Shown here: piece after piece, positions 16,814 through 24,645 of the stretch
Position numbering within the stretch: the first letter of the stretch is position 1
Layout of the letters: every line of letters begins with the position of its first letter
Assembly (NCBI RefSeq): GCF_001597745.1
Contig: NZ_LUHJ01000003.1
Location: 1 to 34,053, forward strand
Source: Anabaena sp. 4-3
Lineage (GTDB): Bacteria > Cyanobacteriota > Cyanobacteriia > Cyanobacteriales > Nostocaceae
DNA length: 34,053 nt
Direction of reading: 5' to 3'
Position numbers and translations under genes: made by a program
The notes under the pieces: generated by a model
Seen by the model: only the letters and a program-made list of their open reading frames with translations
Told to the model about the DNA's origin: nothing
The model's database searches: none

Positions 16814-16995
16814 TACCTACCCCTAACCATTCGGTAAATTACTTCACCTACACCCGACTTTTGCACCCATTCAAGCAGGTTGTTGACATTTAAGACTACA
16901 TCAATAAACCCTGTTACTAAATAGTTAATAAATATCAATGTCACCAAACTGCTAACAAATAATTGGAAGCATCCCCAATTACCTTTAAACCTCAT
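16813..16995 (-). CDS. Small membrane protein, 60 residues
   Basis: One strongly hydrophobic helix (FQLFVSSLVTLIFINYLVTGF, residues 10-30) and a second amphipathic stretch (IDVVLNVNNLLEWV), ending in YRMVRGR. Overlaps both neighbours: its ATG lies inside the end of the 193-residue gene, and its TAA shares a base with the ATPase start. That packing is the best evidence that it is a real, co-translated gene. Function unknown; probably a membrane subunit acting with the ATPase. Confidence 0.7.
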   Translation of the reverse strand: MRFKGNWGCFQLFVSSLVTLIFINYLVTGFIDVVLNVNNLLEWVQKSGVGEVIYRMVRGR

Positions 16996-17566
16996 CTTGC
17001 TTATCTCCTGTAGCGAATTTTTTCAATATTGCTATCAATGTCAGTGCTGACATTATTAGCAGTAAACTAGCTGCAATATTTGGGAGTTGAAAGCTTAACC
17101 CCTCATTCGTTCTAATCTCATCATAAGTTTGGTTTATCTGTGCATAGGTATTGGCAACTTCTGAGCTAATCTTGGCTGTACCCTGCCAGCTAACACCTAT
17201 CCCTAAACCTAGCTTGACTATACCCACTAATGGTTTATTACCTAGCGAAAATTCCCACTCTACAGAGGAAATTGAAAAGTTAAAACTATCGCCTACATCA
17301 ATTAATCCTGGTAAACAGGATAAACAAAAGCTTGCTAACTGGATGATTGATAATGTTACCTGTAGGTGAAACAGTAGCCAACTGAGGGAACAGGAGCTAA
17401 ACTGACACGCGATAAACAGTAAACCGCTATCTATACGCTTTCTTGCTTGAATATCTGCATAAAGTTTAGATTCGATGTGGTTTAAATATCTCGCAGTTTC
17501 TTGGTTTAGCTGATTATCCTGCTCTGCGTCAATATCATCTAGATTAGGGGGTAAGGGTGCTATCAT
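16985..17566 (-). CDS. Membrane protein of the minus-strand cluster
   Basis: 193 residues from the ATG at 17566 (MIAPLPPNLDDIDAEQ). The frame stays open to 17674, but the extra 36 codons are translated tandem repeats (HPTPHTPHP), so the downstream start is preferred. Two or three membrane segments: GLLFIACQFSSCSLSWLLFH, the following VTLSIIQLASFCLSCLPGL, and the C-terminal IAASLLLIMSALTLIAIL, with a soluble beta-like region between (FNFSISSVEWEFSLG). It overlaps the 60-residue gene by 11 bases. No family recognised; the context suggests an integral subunit of the same complex. Confidence 0.7.
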   Translation of the reverse strand: MIAPLPPNLDDIDAEQDNQLNQETARYLNHIESKLYADIQARKRIDSGLLFIACQFSSCSLSWLLFHLQVTLSIIQLASFCLSCLPGLIDVGDSFNFSISSVEWEFSLGNKPLVGIVKLGLGIGVSWQGTAKISSEVANTYAQINQTYDEIRTNEGLSFQLPNIAASLLLIMSALTLIAILKKFATGDKQDEV

Positions 17567-17580
17567 AAGACTTTGAACAG

Positions 17581-17690
17581 GGTGTGGGGTGTGGGGTGTA
17601 GGGTGTAGGGAAAAGAAGAGCATCGAATTCCTGGAAGCCCCTACTTTTAATATGGGGTTCACTACACCCCACACCCTACCCCCTACACCC
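17581..17690. repeat. Facing heptanucleotide-type tandem repeats (GGGTGTG / CACACCC)
   Basis: A G-rich tandem array (GGTGTGGGGTGTGG.. near 17581-17610) and a C-rich one (CTACACCCCACACC.. near 17663-17690) face each other about 50 bases apart and could form a hairpin. This type of short tandem repeat is typical of heterocystous cyanobacteria. It sits between two genes of the minus-strand cluster and creates a false N-terminal extension of the downstream gene. Confidence 0.75.
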
Positions 17691-17710
17691 TTGTTAGCAG
17701 GGGATTAAAA

Positions 17711-18409
17711 CTAGAAGCCTAATGCTGCTTTGAATTCGAGTAATTTACCTTTGATTCCTGTACTGTAATTTTTTTGAGGAATTAAGTCATATCTCGCTTC
17801 ATCTCCTTTACTCAAAGCTTCGTTTAGTTGTCTGTTTTGTACTTGTTCGTTAGCAGCAATCTGTTTAATTTCTGGTCTGTTAGATTGCTCAATTAGTGCA
17901 GTTTGGTTGTCAACAGCGACTAAATGAGCATCGATGTAGCCTCTGATTTCGGTATAATTCATCTGGTATTGATGACGGGTATTTTCTGCATTTCTCGAAT
18001 TAACAAACTCTGCTGCTAATTCTTTTCGCTGGTGTGCGTATTTGGTGTTACCCAGCATTACTTGAGATGCTGCTTTATCTATGGCGATGGCACTCTTACC
18101 AGCTTGTAGAAGAATGTCAGCAGTTGCCTTGTTATACGCTTCACTGCCATTGATAATCTCGATGTAGGCTTGTGCTAGTTTGGGGGCTAATTCTGCTGAT
18201 AATCTGCCAAGTCTTGCTAGTTCCCCAATCTTTTGAGCCGATACAATATCCCCTTGCATAGCTTTATCGAAGTCTGCAAGTGTTACGCCGAATTTTGAGC
18301 CTAGCACTTGGCTCAAACGTTTACCTTTTGGGGCAACATGGTTTTTTAGCTTGGGTGTGTTTTGTAGCTTTGTTGGTTGATTCATTGGTTGATTCATTGG
18401 TTGATTCAT
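17711..18409 (-). CDS. Hypothetical helical protein with MNQP repeats at the N terminus
   Basis: 232 residues (or 228/224 if the second or third repeated Met is used). It begins MNQPMNQPMNQP from a 12-base unit repeated three times, so three in-frame ATGs (18409, 18397, 18385) are equally possible starts. The remainder is alpha-helical and Ala-rich (SAELAPKLAQAYIEIIN, KSAIAIDKAASQVMLG) without membrane segments. Not recognised. Its ATG overlaps the stop of the preceding 62-residue gene (ATGA). Probably a cytoplasmic subunit of the cluster. Confidence 0.65.
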   Translation of the reverse strand: MNQPMNQPMNQPTKLQNTPKLKNHVAPKGKRLSQVLGSKFGVTLADFDKAMQGDIVSAQKIGELARLGRLSAELAPKLAQAYIEIINGSEAYNKATADILLQAGKSAIAIDKAASQVMLGNTKYAHQRKELAAEFVNSRNAENTRHQYQMNYTEIRGYIDAHLVAVDNQTALIEQSNRPEIKQIAANEQVQNRQLNEALSKGDEARYDLIPQKNYSTGIKGKLLEFKAALGF

Positions 18410-18594
18410 TCTGGTATATCCAAATAGGTATTTGGGTCATTGAAATAGCGGTGCTGAGGCTTTATCACCCTGCTATTGAATCGGAGATTATCAAATACAA
18501 CTAGACCTGATAGTAGGGTAATAACTAACAGAATTAGAACTGGATTAAACCTGAGTTTTAAGGTGTTATCCTGCTTTGATACCCTTAATTGCAA
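18406..18594 (-). CDS. Small single-pass membrane protein, 62 residues
   Basis: MQLRVSKQDNTLKLRF, then a hydrophobic helix PVLILLVITLLSGLVVF (18-34), then a polar C terminus. A short cytoplasmic N terminus and an outward-facing tail are likely. It overlaps the upstream gene by 29 bases and the downstream one by 4, and that tight packing supports it. Unknown function. Confidence 0.65.
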   Translation of the reverse strand: MQLRVSKQDNTLKLRFNPVLILLVITLLSGLVVFDNLRFNSRVIKPQHRYFNDPNTYLDIPE

Positions 18595-19345
18595 AGCATT
18601 TAAGGGCTGTTTTGACTTGGCTTTTGAAGTCTGTATTAGCCTGATTAATGTCTTTTGCTATCTGGTTTAGTCCATCATTCAAATGCTGAGAAGTTTCGGC
18701 ATTGGTACGCACTAACACGTGCCGGACTTCATCAACCATGCTGTCTATTTTTTGCTGGTTAATTTGTGCTTTGTAGGCGACGAAGGCGGTAATGGCTTGT
18801 CTAATTTCTCCTATGCCTTCTTCTAGTGAGTCGCCGGAGTAGTTGAGATGATCTGCGATAGATTCAACTTCGCCAAGCTGTAGTTCGATGCCCATGTTTT
18901 GAGCAGTCGTAGATACTAATTCAGCTTTGTCTTGAACTGCTAGGGCGGCTTGTTCTGCTTTGTACTGGGATGAAGATATAGGTGCTAATTCTTCAGTATC
19001 TTGGTTATGTTGATTGTCTAGACGTGTATCTAGATGCTTGTCTATATCACTGGTTAAAGTTTCCATTTCTTCCGTGATAGTTGGTTGAATGTTTCCAGTT
19101 TCACCACCTACACAGATGGATGTTTCTTCTACTTCTGGGGTGGTTGGTTCTAGTTCATCAGCAATTACTGTTAGTTTAGTTGCGTTGTTCATAAAGTGTT
19201 GAAATATTGCGTCAACTTCTTCATCAGTTGGATTATCAGCATCTACAACTATTTGGTTGTAGATAACCCGAATTTCACCTGAAGTTACCTTCAATCCTTT
19301 TCTAGATAGTCGTGATTGAATACGTTTTGCAATTGTTGCCACCAT
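18566..19345 (-). CDS. Hypothetical soluble protein heading the membrane-ATPase operon
   Basis: 259 residues, start MVATIAKRIQSRL preceded by a good AAGGAG ribosome site 8 bases upstream. The N-terminal 60 residues are compact (SRKGLKVTSGEIRVIYNQIV, DEEVDAIFQHFM); the middle is acidic and disordered (about 70-125); the C-terminal part is helical (HVLVRTNAETSQHLNDGL, IAKDINQANTDFKSQVKTAL) and coiled-coil-like. Not recognised. The strong ribosome site and overlaps downstream make this the likely first gene of the six-gene run down to 15389. Confidence 0.7.
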   Translation of the reverse strand: MVATIAKRIQSRLSRKGLKVTSGEIRVIYNQIVVDADNPTDEEVDAIFQHFMNNATKLTVIADELEPTTPEVEETSICVGGETGNIQPTITEEMETLTSDIDKHLDTRLDNQHNQDTEELAPISSSQYKAEQAALAVQDKAELVSTTAQNMGIELQLGEVESIADHLNYSGDSLEEGIGEIRQAITAFVAYKAQINQQKIDSMVDEVRHVLVRTNAETSQHLNDGLNQIAKDINQANTDFKSQVKTALKCFAIKGIKAG

Positions 19346-19361
19346 GTAAAATACTCCTTAA

Positions 19362-19802
19362 TTAACTGACTTTTGCAAGTTGTGATGATTGATTTTTAGC
19401 TTTGTAGATGAGAGCAGTAATAGCGATCGGAAGTAAGGCAGATTTGCTATAAAATCCGGTTGCTTTATAACCTCCGATGGGTTTAAACCATCTGCTGATT
19501 GTACTTTGGTGTGGTTTTACATTCACTTTCTCTAGAATCTTTAAAAATTCCTCACCCGATAAACCCTCACCTAGTAATGGTTCTATTTGTTTGTTGATTA
19601 ATCCTTTTACCAGATGGTATTGGGTGAAGTGTCTAGGTGATGTTTTCTTCAGTGATAAGAACAGTTCAAACCCATATTTGGAGAGTGGCAGTTCACAACT
19701 ATTCATTACTTTTTTGACTCTCCACCAATGGGTGTCAGATACTCTTGCACCTACCAAAGTCTCATAAATGATTCGGGATTCTTCCATAGTCCATATATGC
19801 AA
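19362..19802 (-). CDS. Hypothetical protein with possible helix-turn-helix
   Basis: 146 residues (MHIWTMEESRII...; the Met at position 6 is an alternative start). VKPHQSTISRWFKPIGG (about 95-111) looks like a helix-turn-helix recognition segment, and YSKSALLPIAITALIYKAK is hydrophobic. It may be a regulator of the cluster that starts 17 bases downstream. Family not recognised. Confidence 0.55.
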   Translation of the reverse strand: MHIWTMEESRIIYETLVGARVSDTHWWRVKKVMNSCELPLSKYGFELFLSLKKTSPRHFTQYHLVKGLINKQIEPLLGEGLSGEEFLKILEKVNVKPHQSTISRWFKPIGGYKATGFYSKSALLPIAITALIYKAKNQSSQLAKVS

Positions 19803-20144
19803 TATGCTCTAGTGGTAATTTGCATAAATTCCCTATGAAGTATTCGCATCTCGCTTACTTGTATTTCACATCATGCGTATGTGTATTACTCACCCTGAGT
19901 CTTAAGCAGTGCAAATCTTCACTTTTGAGTAAATATGCTGGTTTTGAATTACCCAGTTAGCTGCTAAATCCAGCACTTTCCAAGCACGAAAAGCTTTTGG
20001 GGATTCAGTGCGATCGCATAAACTCGGCATAGTGCTATTATAACATCTAATTGCAATCTTACAAGATGCAATTTAAGTCTGATAAGATGATTTCCAAGAA
20101 CCTATATACTCTTTGTGACTAAAATAAGATGCAAATGTAATACT
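19803..20144. promoter_or_regulatory. Intergenic control region with repeated AAGATGCAA motif
   Basis: A 342-base divergent gap. TTGCAATCTTACAAGATGCAA (20051-20071) is an imperfect inverted repeat; its half AAGATGCAA recurs at 20128 just upstream of the RHH-gene start, with TAAGATGATTT between. Spacing fits operator half-sites for the RHH protein encoded next. A HIP1 octamer lies near 20010. Remainder featureless. Confidence 0.4.
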
Positions 20145-20321
20145 ATGCGTGATGTGAGTAAAAGATTTACGATAACTGTTCCCGACTCGGTTTTTGACGA
20201 ACTGGAGGACTGGGCCGACCAGCAAGGCAGACCTACCGCCAACCTTGCATCATTTTTAGTGGAAACCGGAGTACGCCAAGCGAAGGAGAAGGGAGAGTAC
20301 ACACCTAAAAAGAAAAAATAG
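20145..20321 (+). CDS. CopG-like ribbon-helix-helix protein
   Basis: 58 residues from the ATG at 20145 (MRDVSKRFTITVPDSVFDEL); an upstream in-frame ATG at 20115 lies among operator-like repeats. Strand RFTITVP, helix SVFDELEDWADQQ, turn GRPTANLAS, helix FLVETGVRQAKEKG: a complete RHH fold, with a basic KKKK tail. Such proteins repress plasmid copy-number genes or act in partition or antitoxin units. No toxin partner follows. It precedes the replication gene by about 1 kb on the same strand, so copy-number control is plausible. Confidence 0.8.
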   Translation: MRDVSKRFTITVPDSVFDELEDWADQQGRPTANLASFLVETGVRQAKEKGEYTPKKKK

Positions 20322-20527
20322 CTATCTATGCGATCGCCAGAAAGCTCCTGTCACAAGAAGCGAAATTAAATTATTTAGGGTAAAAATGTGACTAAACAAA
20401 AATTTAACAATTCATCCTAGAGCCTGAAAAAGCCATTGTGGATGGTAATGCCCTAACGTATCAAAGCGAAAATTACTTACGTAGAACACGCATACTAATT
20501 GCCATTCAATATACAATGTGCAAGAAT

Positions 20528-20555
20528 GTATTTGCAGTACAACTGTACTAAATAC
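20528..20555. promoter_or_regulatory. Operator-like palindrome before the second RHH gene
   Basis: AGTAC AACT GTACT (20536-20549) is a perfect inverted repeat, extended on both sides by GTATTTGC and AAATAC. It ends a few bases before the ATG at 20558. Autoregulation by the RHH product is inferred. Confidence 0.45.
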
Positions 20556-20557
20556 TC

Positions 20558-20716
20558 ATGAAAAAGAAGCGGCCAAATAGCCAAGTGAAGTCCGTCACCG
20601 TGAAGCTGAATCCCACCACCCACGCCCAGCTAGTATCTCACGCTGCGCTCCACGGAGTGGGACTCAGCACGCTGATCAGGGATGCACTTATTTACTGGCT
20701 GCAACAAAATCCGTAA
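20558..20716 (+). CDS. Second, very small ribbon-helix-helix protein
   Basis: 52 residues: MKKKRPNSQVKSVTVKLNP, then TTHAQLVSHAALHGVGLSTL and IRDALIYWLQQNP. Strand KSVTVKL, helix THAQLVSHAALHG, turn VGLS, helix TLIRDALIYWLQ: a textbook CopG-type RHH. GC content is higher than in its surroundings. Preceded by a palindromic operator-like site and followed about 460 bases later by the replication gene. Likely a copy-number or transfer regulator. Real despite its size because the whole fold is visible. Confidence 0.7.
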   Translation: MKKKRPNSQVKSVTVKLNPTTHAQLVSHAALHGVGLSTLIRDALIYWLQQNP

Positions 20717-20989
20717 CCCCAGGATGGCATCTGCCAAAGAAAACTTACACAAAGTAGAGCCTTGAAAATGAATAGATAAATAATCGATACAAAAAATGTG
20801 AGAGTTCACCAGCGACAACCATGCAACACATCAAGCCGAGTCATTTATCTATGTTGTACCATTGGCTGCGAGAGGTCATTAATTACCTCCAATGGCAGAA
20901 AGTCCCTAGCTAAATGCCAGAGACTTCCCAAAGTTTTGCAACGTGGATGTTCGCAGCATCTCGTTGCGTATGAAAGAAAAGGTTTTGAA
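20717..20989. other. Leader region without a gene
   Basis: An open plus-strand frame from 20798 runs into the next small gene, but its first 64 codons (MRVHQRQPCNTSS...) show no protein-like pattern. I prefer the ATG at 20990. Probably 5' leader of the replication gene. Confidence 0.4.
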
Positions 20990-21184
20990 ATGAAAGAACT
21001 TGCAGAAAGCAAACCAGCTGCTTTCAACTCTGCTTTGCATTTCTCAAATAATACTACCACAGAATTTGAGAAAGCCTCCACAAAAAAATCGACACAATTT
21101 TACAAACTCACCCTTGAAGATATCCGCAGGGATTGGGAATTGGGATGGACAAATTTTTCAATTTTTGGAGGTGCAACATGGTAG
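20990..21184 (+). CDS. Short ORF translationally coupled to the replication gene
   Basis: 64 residues, start MKELAESKPAAFNSALHF, end NFSIFGGATW. Its last codons overlap the replication gene start (ATGGTAG), and its 3' end carries that gene's Shine-Dalgarno GGAGG, so translating it would bring ribosomes to the rep start, as in coupled leader peptides of some plasmids. The segment STQFYKLTLEDIRRDWELGW could form a helix. Could be a real small protein or only a coupling leader. Confidence 0.5.
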   Translation: MKELAESKPAAFNSALHFSNNTTTEFEKASTKKSTQFYKLTLEDIRRDWELGWTNFSIFGGATW

Positions 21185-24000
21185 CCTCTGCACTCCCAAA
21201 TCACTCCCCAGTAATCACATCAAAGCCGCACCTGTGGACTGCCAAATTAGAAGCAATAGTATCTCTTTCTAATCGCTTTGCCACAGGTGACTTGCTCGAT
21301 ATTCCCCAATCACTAGACCAGGGGCTACACATAATTTTGGTGGACAGTGAAACACCAGAAACAGCAGTCAGAGCAGGAATTTATCAAATACTGTCGTCTG
21401 GTAACACCCCAGCAATCTACGAGACACGCCAGCCTCTAGAAATTTTTACGGCAGACCAATCTTTATCAGTCGGCGAATTATCAGGACAGATTGTAGAGTT
21501 TTCCCAGAGCTACGAGCAGTGGTTGCACCAGAGATCGAAAAGTAAACTATCTCTCAAAGATGCAGTAGAGATAGCGAAAGTAGTAATGGCTTATGAAAAA
21601 GAGCCACAAAAGTCTGTAGAGCTTGGTACGCTTAGGATGCGGTGCGACCAATCTTCCTACGACTGGAATAAGCTCATGGAGAAATTAGAAAGAGAGTTTT
21701 TGCAGGAATTGCAAAAGCGAGGAATTACATTTGAAAACCCAACTGCTCTTGTAGACACTGCCAAAATCCAAGAAGAATACATCAGGCTGCTTGAGAATGC
21801 GGCAGATGATGCTGCTATTGAGAAATTCAAAATTAAAGTAAGGGAGCAATATTCAGGGCTTCAGCCTTCGGAATTAAATAAGCTATTAGAAGCCCTCACT
21901 AATCAATTTCAAAGGCAGCAAGCCCAAGAAGATGAAATTAGCGAAATTGCAAAATTAGTTGACGCAACAGAGCAAACAATTAACTTGGCTGACTATTTAC
22001 CAGCAAAAATAGCTAACCCCTTGGCTCAATATAGTCACTGGCAGAATTTACGCCATGCTGTTGTCTTCACTTCGTTTATTACAGCTGTAAGCAGTCTACA
22101 TAAAGTCGGGACAGAACTGATTTTACAGCGAAGTGTAGGGTTTAAAGTTCCCCCAACTTTATTTGGCGCGATCGTCGCAGAATCTGGTTCTAAGAAATCA
22201 CCAATATTTAGAGCCACAGCCAGAGAACCGCTAAACGTGCTGAAGAAAGATGATGCAAAAGAGTATGAGTTGGAGTTAAAGCAATACGAGGCTGAACTAA
22301 AACAATGGAATGAATCCGAAAAAGGCAAGAAAGGAGAATGTCCACAAGAACCCCCCAAGCCCCCACTCTACTATTTCTCAGATGCTACAGGTGAAGGTAT
22401 CAAGGCACAAGCGGCAAGCGCACCAGACAAAGCACTGTTTGCACTGGTTGATGAGTTAGCCGGATTTTTCAATTCATCTAATCAATATCGTGGTGGACGA
22501 GGTAGCGACAAACAAGATTTACTCAGCTACTTTGACGGCACTGGGGCAACTGTGCTGAGGAGTGGCGGCGTAAAAGTTGACGTAATGCAAATTTACCTCA
22601 GCATCTTAGGCACGATTCAACCAGAAATCTTACGCCAAGCAATGGGCAATACCAATGATTTTGATGGCTCATGGGCTAGATTCTTAATCGCCATTCAACC
22701 TAATACCCCCAGCCAGTTACCAGATGAAAACCACGTTGGGGTAGATATGAAGGATTTGCTGGCTACCTACTTTAGAGCCATTCACAACTTACCCAAAACA
22801 GAATATAGGTTGAGTCAGGATGCTTTCAAGTTGTATCAGTCCTGGTACAACCGACTTGAGCAATTGCGTGTCAGCCATCCGTCAAGCGGGATGAGGGCAG
22901 TATACAGCAAAGCAGAAGGTCTAACAGGTAGGTTAGCTCTAAATCTCCACGTCCTCCATGAACTGGCAAGCGATCGCACTCCATCAATAGAAATTCCTTT
23001 AGCGCGGATCAAGGAAGCCATCAACTTGATGAAGTTTTATATCGGACAAATTAAGCTGATTCACGCATTTGTGGATGATTCTAGTCCAGTGCCACAAGTG
23101 TTAAAAATTATTGAGTTGTCCAGGCGTAAGCAGTTGGGCGGCGAGGAAGGATGGATCAAAGCCAAGGACATTCAAAATGCTACTTCCAAGAAACAACGCC
23201 TTAAAGCTAATGAAGTTCGGGAGTGGATTATTCAAGCCGCTAAATCTGGGCATGGCGAAACCAGGGGAGAGGGTATCCGATTAGAATTTAGGGCTTTCAT
23301 GGAAGAAGTAGGCAAGAGTAGGTCAAAAAGTAGGTCAAAGGTAGGTTATGAACCTACCGATGAAAGTCTTGCTATATCTAGCTTTCAAGAAAAAGTAGGT
23401 TTTGTAGGTCATAGTTATAACGATTCGCCTACTTCTCAAATCAACCAACCAACCACAGATGGCTTGCCAGACAATCAAGATTTAGTAGGCTATGAACCCA
23501 TTAAACCTACTAACGCCGAAAACCTTGATACAGCAACAGTTGTAGCGGTAGGTCAAGAGCCTACTTTTCAAACTACCGTTGAGCCTACTTTTCAAAGTAT
23601 TCAGTCTGAGCTACTGGGTCAGCCGCAAGACGAACCCCAAAATACGGCTACAGATACTATTGATGAAGCTTTGCTAAATGTTTCTGAATTTAGTGTAGAT
23701 ACGTCGATTCAGGATGAGTCTGCAACACTTCCCCAGCCCATAATTACAGTAGATGAGCAATCAACCCCATCTGTAGTTAAAGCGGATAAGCCAGTTTCGC
23801 TGTCGCAGGTTGAGCGTGATGGCGGTAATATCGATGATTTTATAGGGCATCAAGTAGAAGTGCGATCGCTTGGAGGAGACATCAAGTTTGTCGGCACGAT
23901 GGTTTCTCGTGACTCAAAAAATGGGATTGTTAGTGTTGAAACTTCTCAGGGCAATAAAACTGCATATCTTCATGAAGCTTATTTATCTTTGGGAACTTGA
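21178..24000 (+). CDS. DUF3987 primase/helicase-like plasmid replication protein
   Basis: 940 residues from the ATG at 21178, which has GGAGG at ideal spacing; the frame opens earlier (21133) without a ribosome site. The central DUF3987 domain shows GAIVAESGSKKSPIF (330 onward), with a Walker-A-like ESGSKKS loop (335-341) and ALFALVDELAGFF (D425, E426) as Walker B, then LLSYFDGTGATVLRSGGVKV and ILGTIQPEILRQAMG. This family of P-loop proteins is often fused to or partnered with primases on phages and plasmids. The N terminus (about 1-300) has no Toprim motif I can see. Residues about 710-860 are disordered with repeated GYEPT-like motifs; the last 60 (IDDFIGHQVEVRS...) form a small beta domain. 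As the only replication-like gene here, it is the best initiator or helicase candidate. Confidence 0.8.
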   Translation: MVASALPNHSPVITSKPHLWTAKLEAIVSLSNRFATGDLLDIPQSLDQGLHIILVDSETPETAVRAGIYQILSSGNTPAIYETRQPLEIFTADQSLSVGELSGQIVEFSQSYEQWLHQRSKSKLSLKDAVEIAKVVMAYEKEPQKSVELGTLRMRCDQSSYDWNKLMEKLEREFLQELQKRGITFENPTALVDTAKIQEEYIRLLENAADDAAIEKFKIKVREQYSGLQPSELNKLLEALTNQFQRQQAQEDEISEIAKLVDATEQTINLADYLPAKIANPLAQYSHWQNLRHAVVFTSFITAVSSLHKVGTELILQRSVGFKVPPTLFGAIVAESGSKKSPIFRATAREPLNVLKKDDAKEYELELKQYEAELKQWNESEKGKKGECPQEPPKPPLYYFSDATGEGIKAQAASAPDKALFALVDELAGFFNSSNQYRGGRGSDKQDLLSYFDGTGATVLRSGGVKVDVMQIYLSILGTIQPEILRQAMGNTNDFDGSWARFLIAIQPNTPSQLPDENHVGVDMKDLLATYFRAIHNLPKTEYRLSQDAFKLYQSWYNRLEQLRVSHPSSGMRAVYSKAEGLTGRLALNLHVLHELASDRTPSIEIPLARIKEAINLMKFYIGQIKLIHAFVDDSSPVPQVLKIIELSRRKQLGGEEGWIKAKDIQNATSKKQRLKANEVREWIIQAAKSGHGETRGEGIRLEFRAFMEEVGKSRSKSRSKVGYEPTDESLAISSFQEKVGFVGHSYNDSPTSQINQPTTDGLPDNQDLVGYEPIKPTNAENLDTATVVAVGQEPTFQTTVEPTFQSIQSELLGQPQDEPQNTATDTIDEALLNVSEFSVDTSIQDESATLPQPIITVDEQSTPSVVKADKPVSLSQVERDGGNIDDFIGHQVEVRSLGGDIKFVGTMVSRDSKNGIVSVETSQGNKTAYLHEAYLSLGT
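23308..23561. repeat. GTAGGT repeats inside the replication gene
   Basis: GTAGG units start at 23308, 23318, 23330, 23341, 23395 and 23404, the first four spaced 10, 12 and 11 bases (about one helical turn), then at 23485 and 23551. Inverted copies (ACCTAC, GCCTAC) intervene, e.g. GTAGGTTATGAACCTAC at 23341-23357. They encode the Val-Gly-Tyr-Glu-Pro-Thr-like linker, so they may be protein repeats, iteron-like binding sites, or both. Confidence 0.5.
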
Positions 24001-24171
24001 CGCACATTCAATTTGAATCCCAATCCCAAATCCGGGATTTAATCCCACAGACTCAACAAACCCCAACCCCTTGCGGGAAGGGGCTTTACCCCAATATTCC
24101 GAGTTCCCGTAATAGAACTCATAATATTACGGGAAACCGTAATATTAATATGTTTGATATTGCGGTTTGCC

Positions 24172-24601
24172 GTAATAGACGTGAAGCCGAGATACGTGTA
24201 AAAAGCTGCAAGATGGTCTGAAAACTCCTACTATATATAGGTTTCAGCAATTTTCAAGTGAAATTGACATTCTGGTACAAATCTTGGGTATCTATAGCTA
24301 CAAAAACCGGAGTATCTATTAACTTTATTTACAGATTTTACAGCTAAGACAATGGGCATCTGTCACAATGAATTGTCTAAAACCCTTACAGACAAATAGT
24401 TATAGCTCAGAGCATAGGCTTTCTACCACACAGTATTTATTATTCTCTTTGGTAAGCGAAAAGCAATTATTGACCCTTACACTGCAAGTATGTTCAGGCA
24501 AAATACTACATAAGCCTCAAAAACGCTCAAACTTATATATAGCAAGGCTTTTCAGACCATCTTGCAGCTTTTTACACGTATCTCGGCTTCACGTCTAATA
24601 C
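24172..24601. mobile_element. MITE-like element 2 (53-bp near-perfect terminal inverted repeats, 430 bp)
   Basis: Bases 24172-24224 and 24549-24601 are inverted repeats with one mismatch in 53. Tips read GTAATAGACGTGAAGCCGAG and inner ends GGTCTGAAAA. The interior has no credible gene. It interrupts the duplicated palindrome block between replication and parA genes. Tips share GCCGAGATA and CTGAAAA spacing with element 1 at 7938-8430, so the two are likely mobilised by one transposase encoded elsewhere. Confidence 0.85.
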
Positions 24602-24645
24602 GAATATATTCAATATTCCGAGTCCCCGTAATATTTAACATCAAA

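Noticed and set aside
23997-24221. 74-codon frame starting at the rep stop codon
   Set aside because: Starts with TTG and reads through palindromes and into the MITE end; repeat-derived.
24368-24598. 76-codon frame inside the second MITE
   Set aside because: Its C-terminal part is the terminal inverted repeat itself; no transposase motifs.
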